Assembly (NCBI RefSeq): GCF_023953965.1
Contig: NZ_JAMLIX010000001.1
Coordinates: 372,001-436,000, forward strand
Direction of reading: 5' to 3'
Length of the DNA stretch: 64,000 bases
Origin: Bosea sp. (in: a-proteobacteria)
GTDB lineage: Bacteria > Pseudomonadota > Alphaproteobacteria > Rhizobiales > Beijerinckiaceae
Positions 63,703 to 64,000 of this stretch are shown here, piece by piece. Under the pieces are notes generated by a model that made no database searches, was not told where the DNA came from, and saw only the letters and a program-made list of their open reading frames with translations. A program made the position numbers and the translations under genes. How positions within the stretch are numbered: position 1 is the stretch's first letter; each line of letters opens with the position of its first letter.

Positions 63703-64000
63703 GCCTGTCACGCTCCATGCGGCCGGCAGCCTGCGCCGCGCCTTCGGCGAGTTGCTGCCCCTGTTCGAGCAGGCCCATGCGGTGCGGGTCGAGGCGCTGT
63801 TCGGTCCGGCCGGCCTGCTGCGCCGGCGCATCGAGGCCGGGGAAGGCGCGCAGGTCTTCGCCTCGGCGAATATGGAGCATCCCCGCCGCCTGTTCGAAGC
63901 CGGGCGGTACGGCGAGCCGGTCTGCTTTGCCCGCAACGAGATCTGCGCGCTCGTTCGCCGCGATCTCGCGATCGGCCCGGCCGGGCTGGTCGACGCCATG
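63692..64000 (+). CDS. ModA-like molybdate/oxyanion binding protein, 3' end off the window
   Basis: A GTG at 63692 opens 103 codons to the window end: VPNEPVTLHAAGSLRRAFGELLPLFEQ, then FGPAGLLRRRIEAGEGAQVFASANMEHPRRL, then CFARNEICALVR. The LHAAGSLR and FGPAGLL segments correspond to the oxyanion-binding loops of the ModA family (AASL...; GSSG-like). No signal peptide precedes the domain, which is unusual for a transport receptor. The 11-base overlap with the ATPase gene shows translational coupling. It may be a cytoplasmic sensor or carrier; the rest of the gene is not visible. Confidence 0.7.
   Translation, partial: MPNEPVTLHAAGSLRRAFGELLPLFEQAHAVRVEALFGPAGLLRRRIEAGEGAQVFASANMEHPRRLFEAGRYGEPVCFARNEICALVRRDLAIGPAGLVDAM

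Overview
The window is about 64 kb of very GC-rich DNA, densely coding, with long spurious antisense frames typical of such DNA. Gene content (rhizobial-type phn cluster with a DUF1045 gene, alphaproteobacterial Pho box, IalB-type relic, many ABC importers) points to an alphaproteobacterium of the Hyphomicrobiales, perhaps Bosea or a relative. The genus is an inference from gene style, not from a marker gene. No rRNA, tRNA or CRISPR array was seen.

Layout. 1-6305: an inositol-dehydrogenase-like oxidoreductase (5' end off the window), an inositol-monophosphatase-family enzyme and an AfuABC/Fbp-type ABC importer. 6650-12679: Na/Pi symporter with PhoU domain, small YnfA membrane protein (minus), a flavoprotein and UvrB with a long N-terminal extension. 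12754-19377: trans-3-hydroxyproline dehydratase-like gene and DeoR-type regulator (minus), divergent from a second phosphatase plus Fbp/Pot-type ABC importer. 19430-31731: a complete C-P lyase locus: phnN (+), DUF1045-phnM-L-K-J-I-H-G (-), phnF (+) and phnE-E-D-C (-), with PhnF-type operators, a Pho box, repeats and one broken gene. 31784-33281: a graveyard of three broken genes (IalB family, amino-acid permease, ureohydrolase). 33373-38634: a sulfonate-sulfur module (FMN monooxygenase and FMN reductase on minus; His-rich cupin, SsuA, SsuC and SsuB on plus).

38789-46259: an apparent single operon: TetR regulator with its own operator, aminotransferase, polar amino-acid ABC importer, and the three lower-pathway enzymes GalD, GalB and GalC, without any aromatic-ring dioxygenase. 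I read this as import and transamination of an unusual amino polycarboxylate that enters the oxalomesaconate route and ends as pyruvate plus oxaloacetate. 46289-48880: an IS21-family element whose right end has removed the 5' end of a CaiB-type CoA-transferase gene. 48875-60611: a CoA-dependent catabolic cluster (three CoA-transferases, one acyl-CoA ligase, two acyl-CoA dehydrogenases, an aldehyde dehydrogenase, a ThDP decarboxylase, an EamA transporter). 60811-64000: a type II (BtuCDF/MolABC-like) importer followed by a ModA-like protein without signal peptide that runs off the end.

The common theme is scavenging of phosphorus, sulfur and unusual carbon: organophosphates (two importer-phosphatase modules), phosphate, phosphonates, sulfonates and organic acids. 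The most interesting items are the GalDBC-aminotransferase-importer operon, the AfuA-like importer tied to an inositol phosphatase and dehydrogenase, and a palindromic repeat inserted in frame inside phnI.
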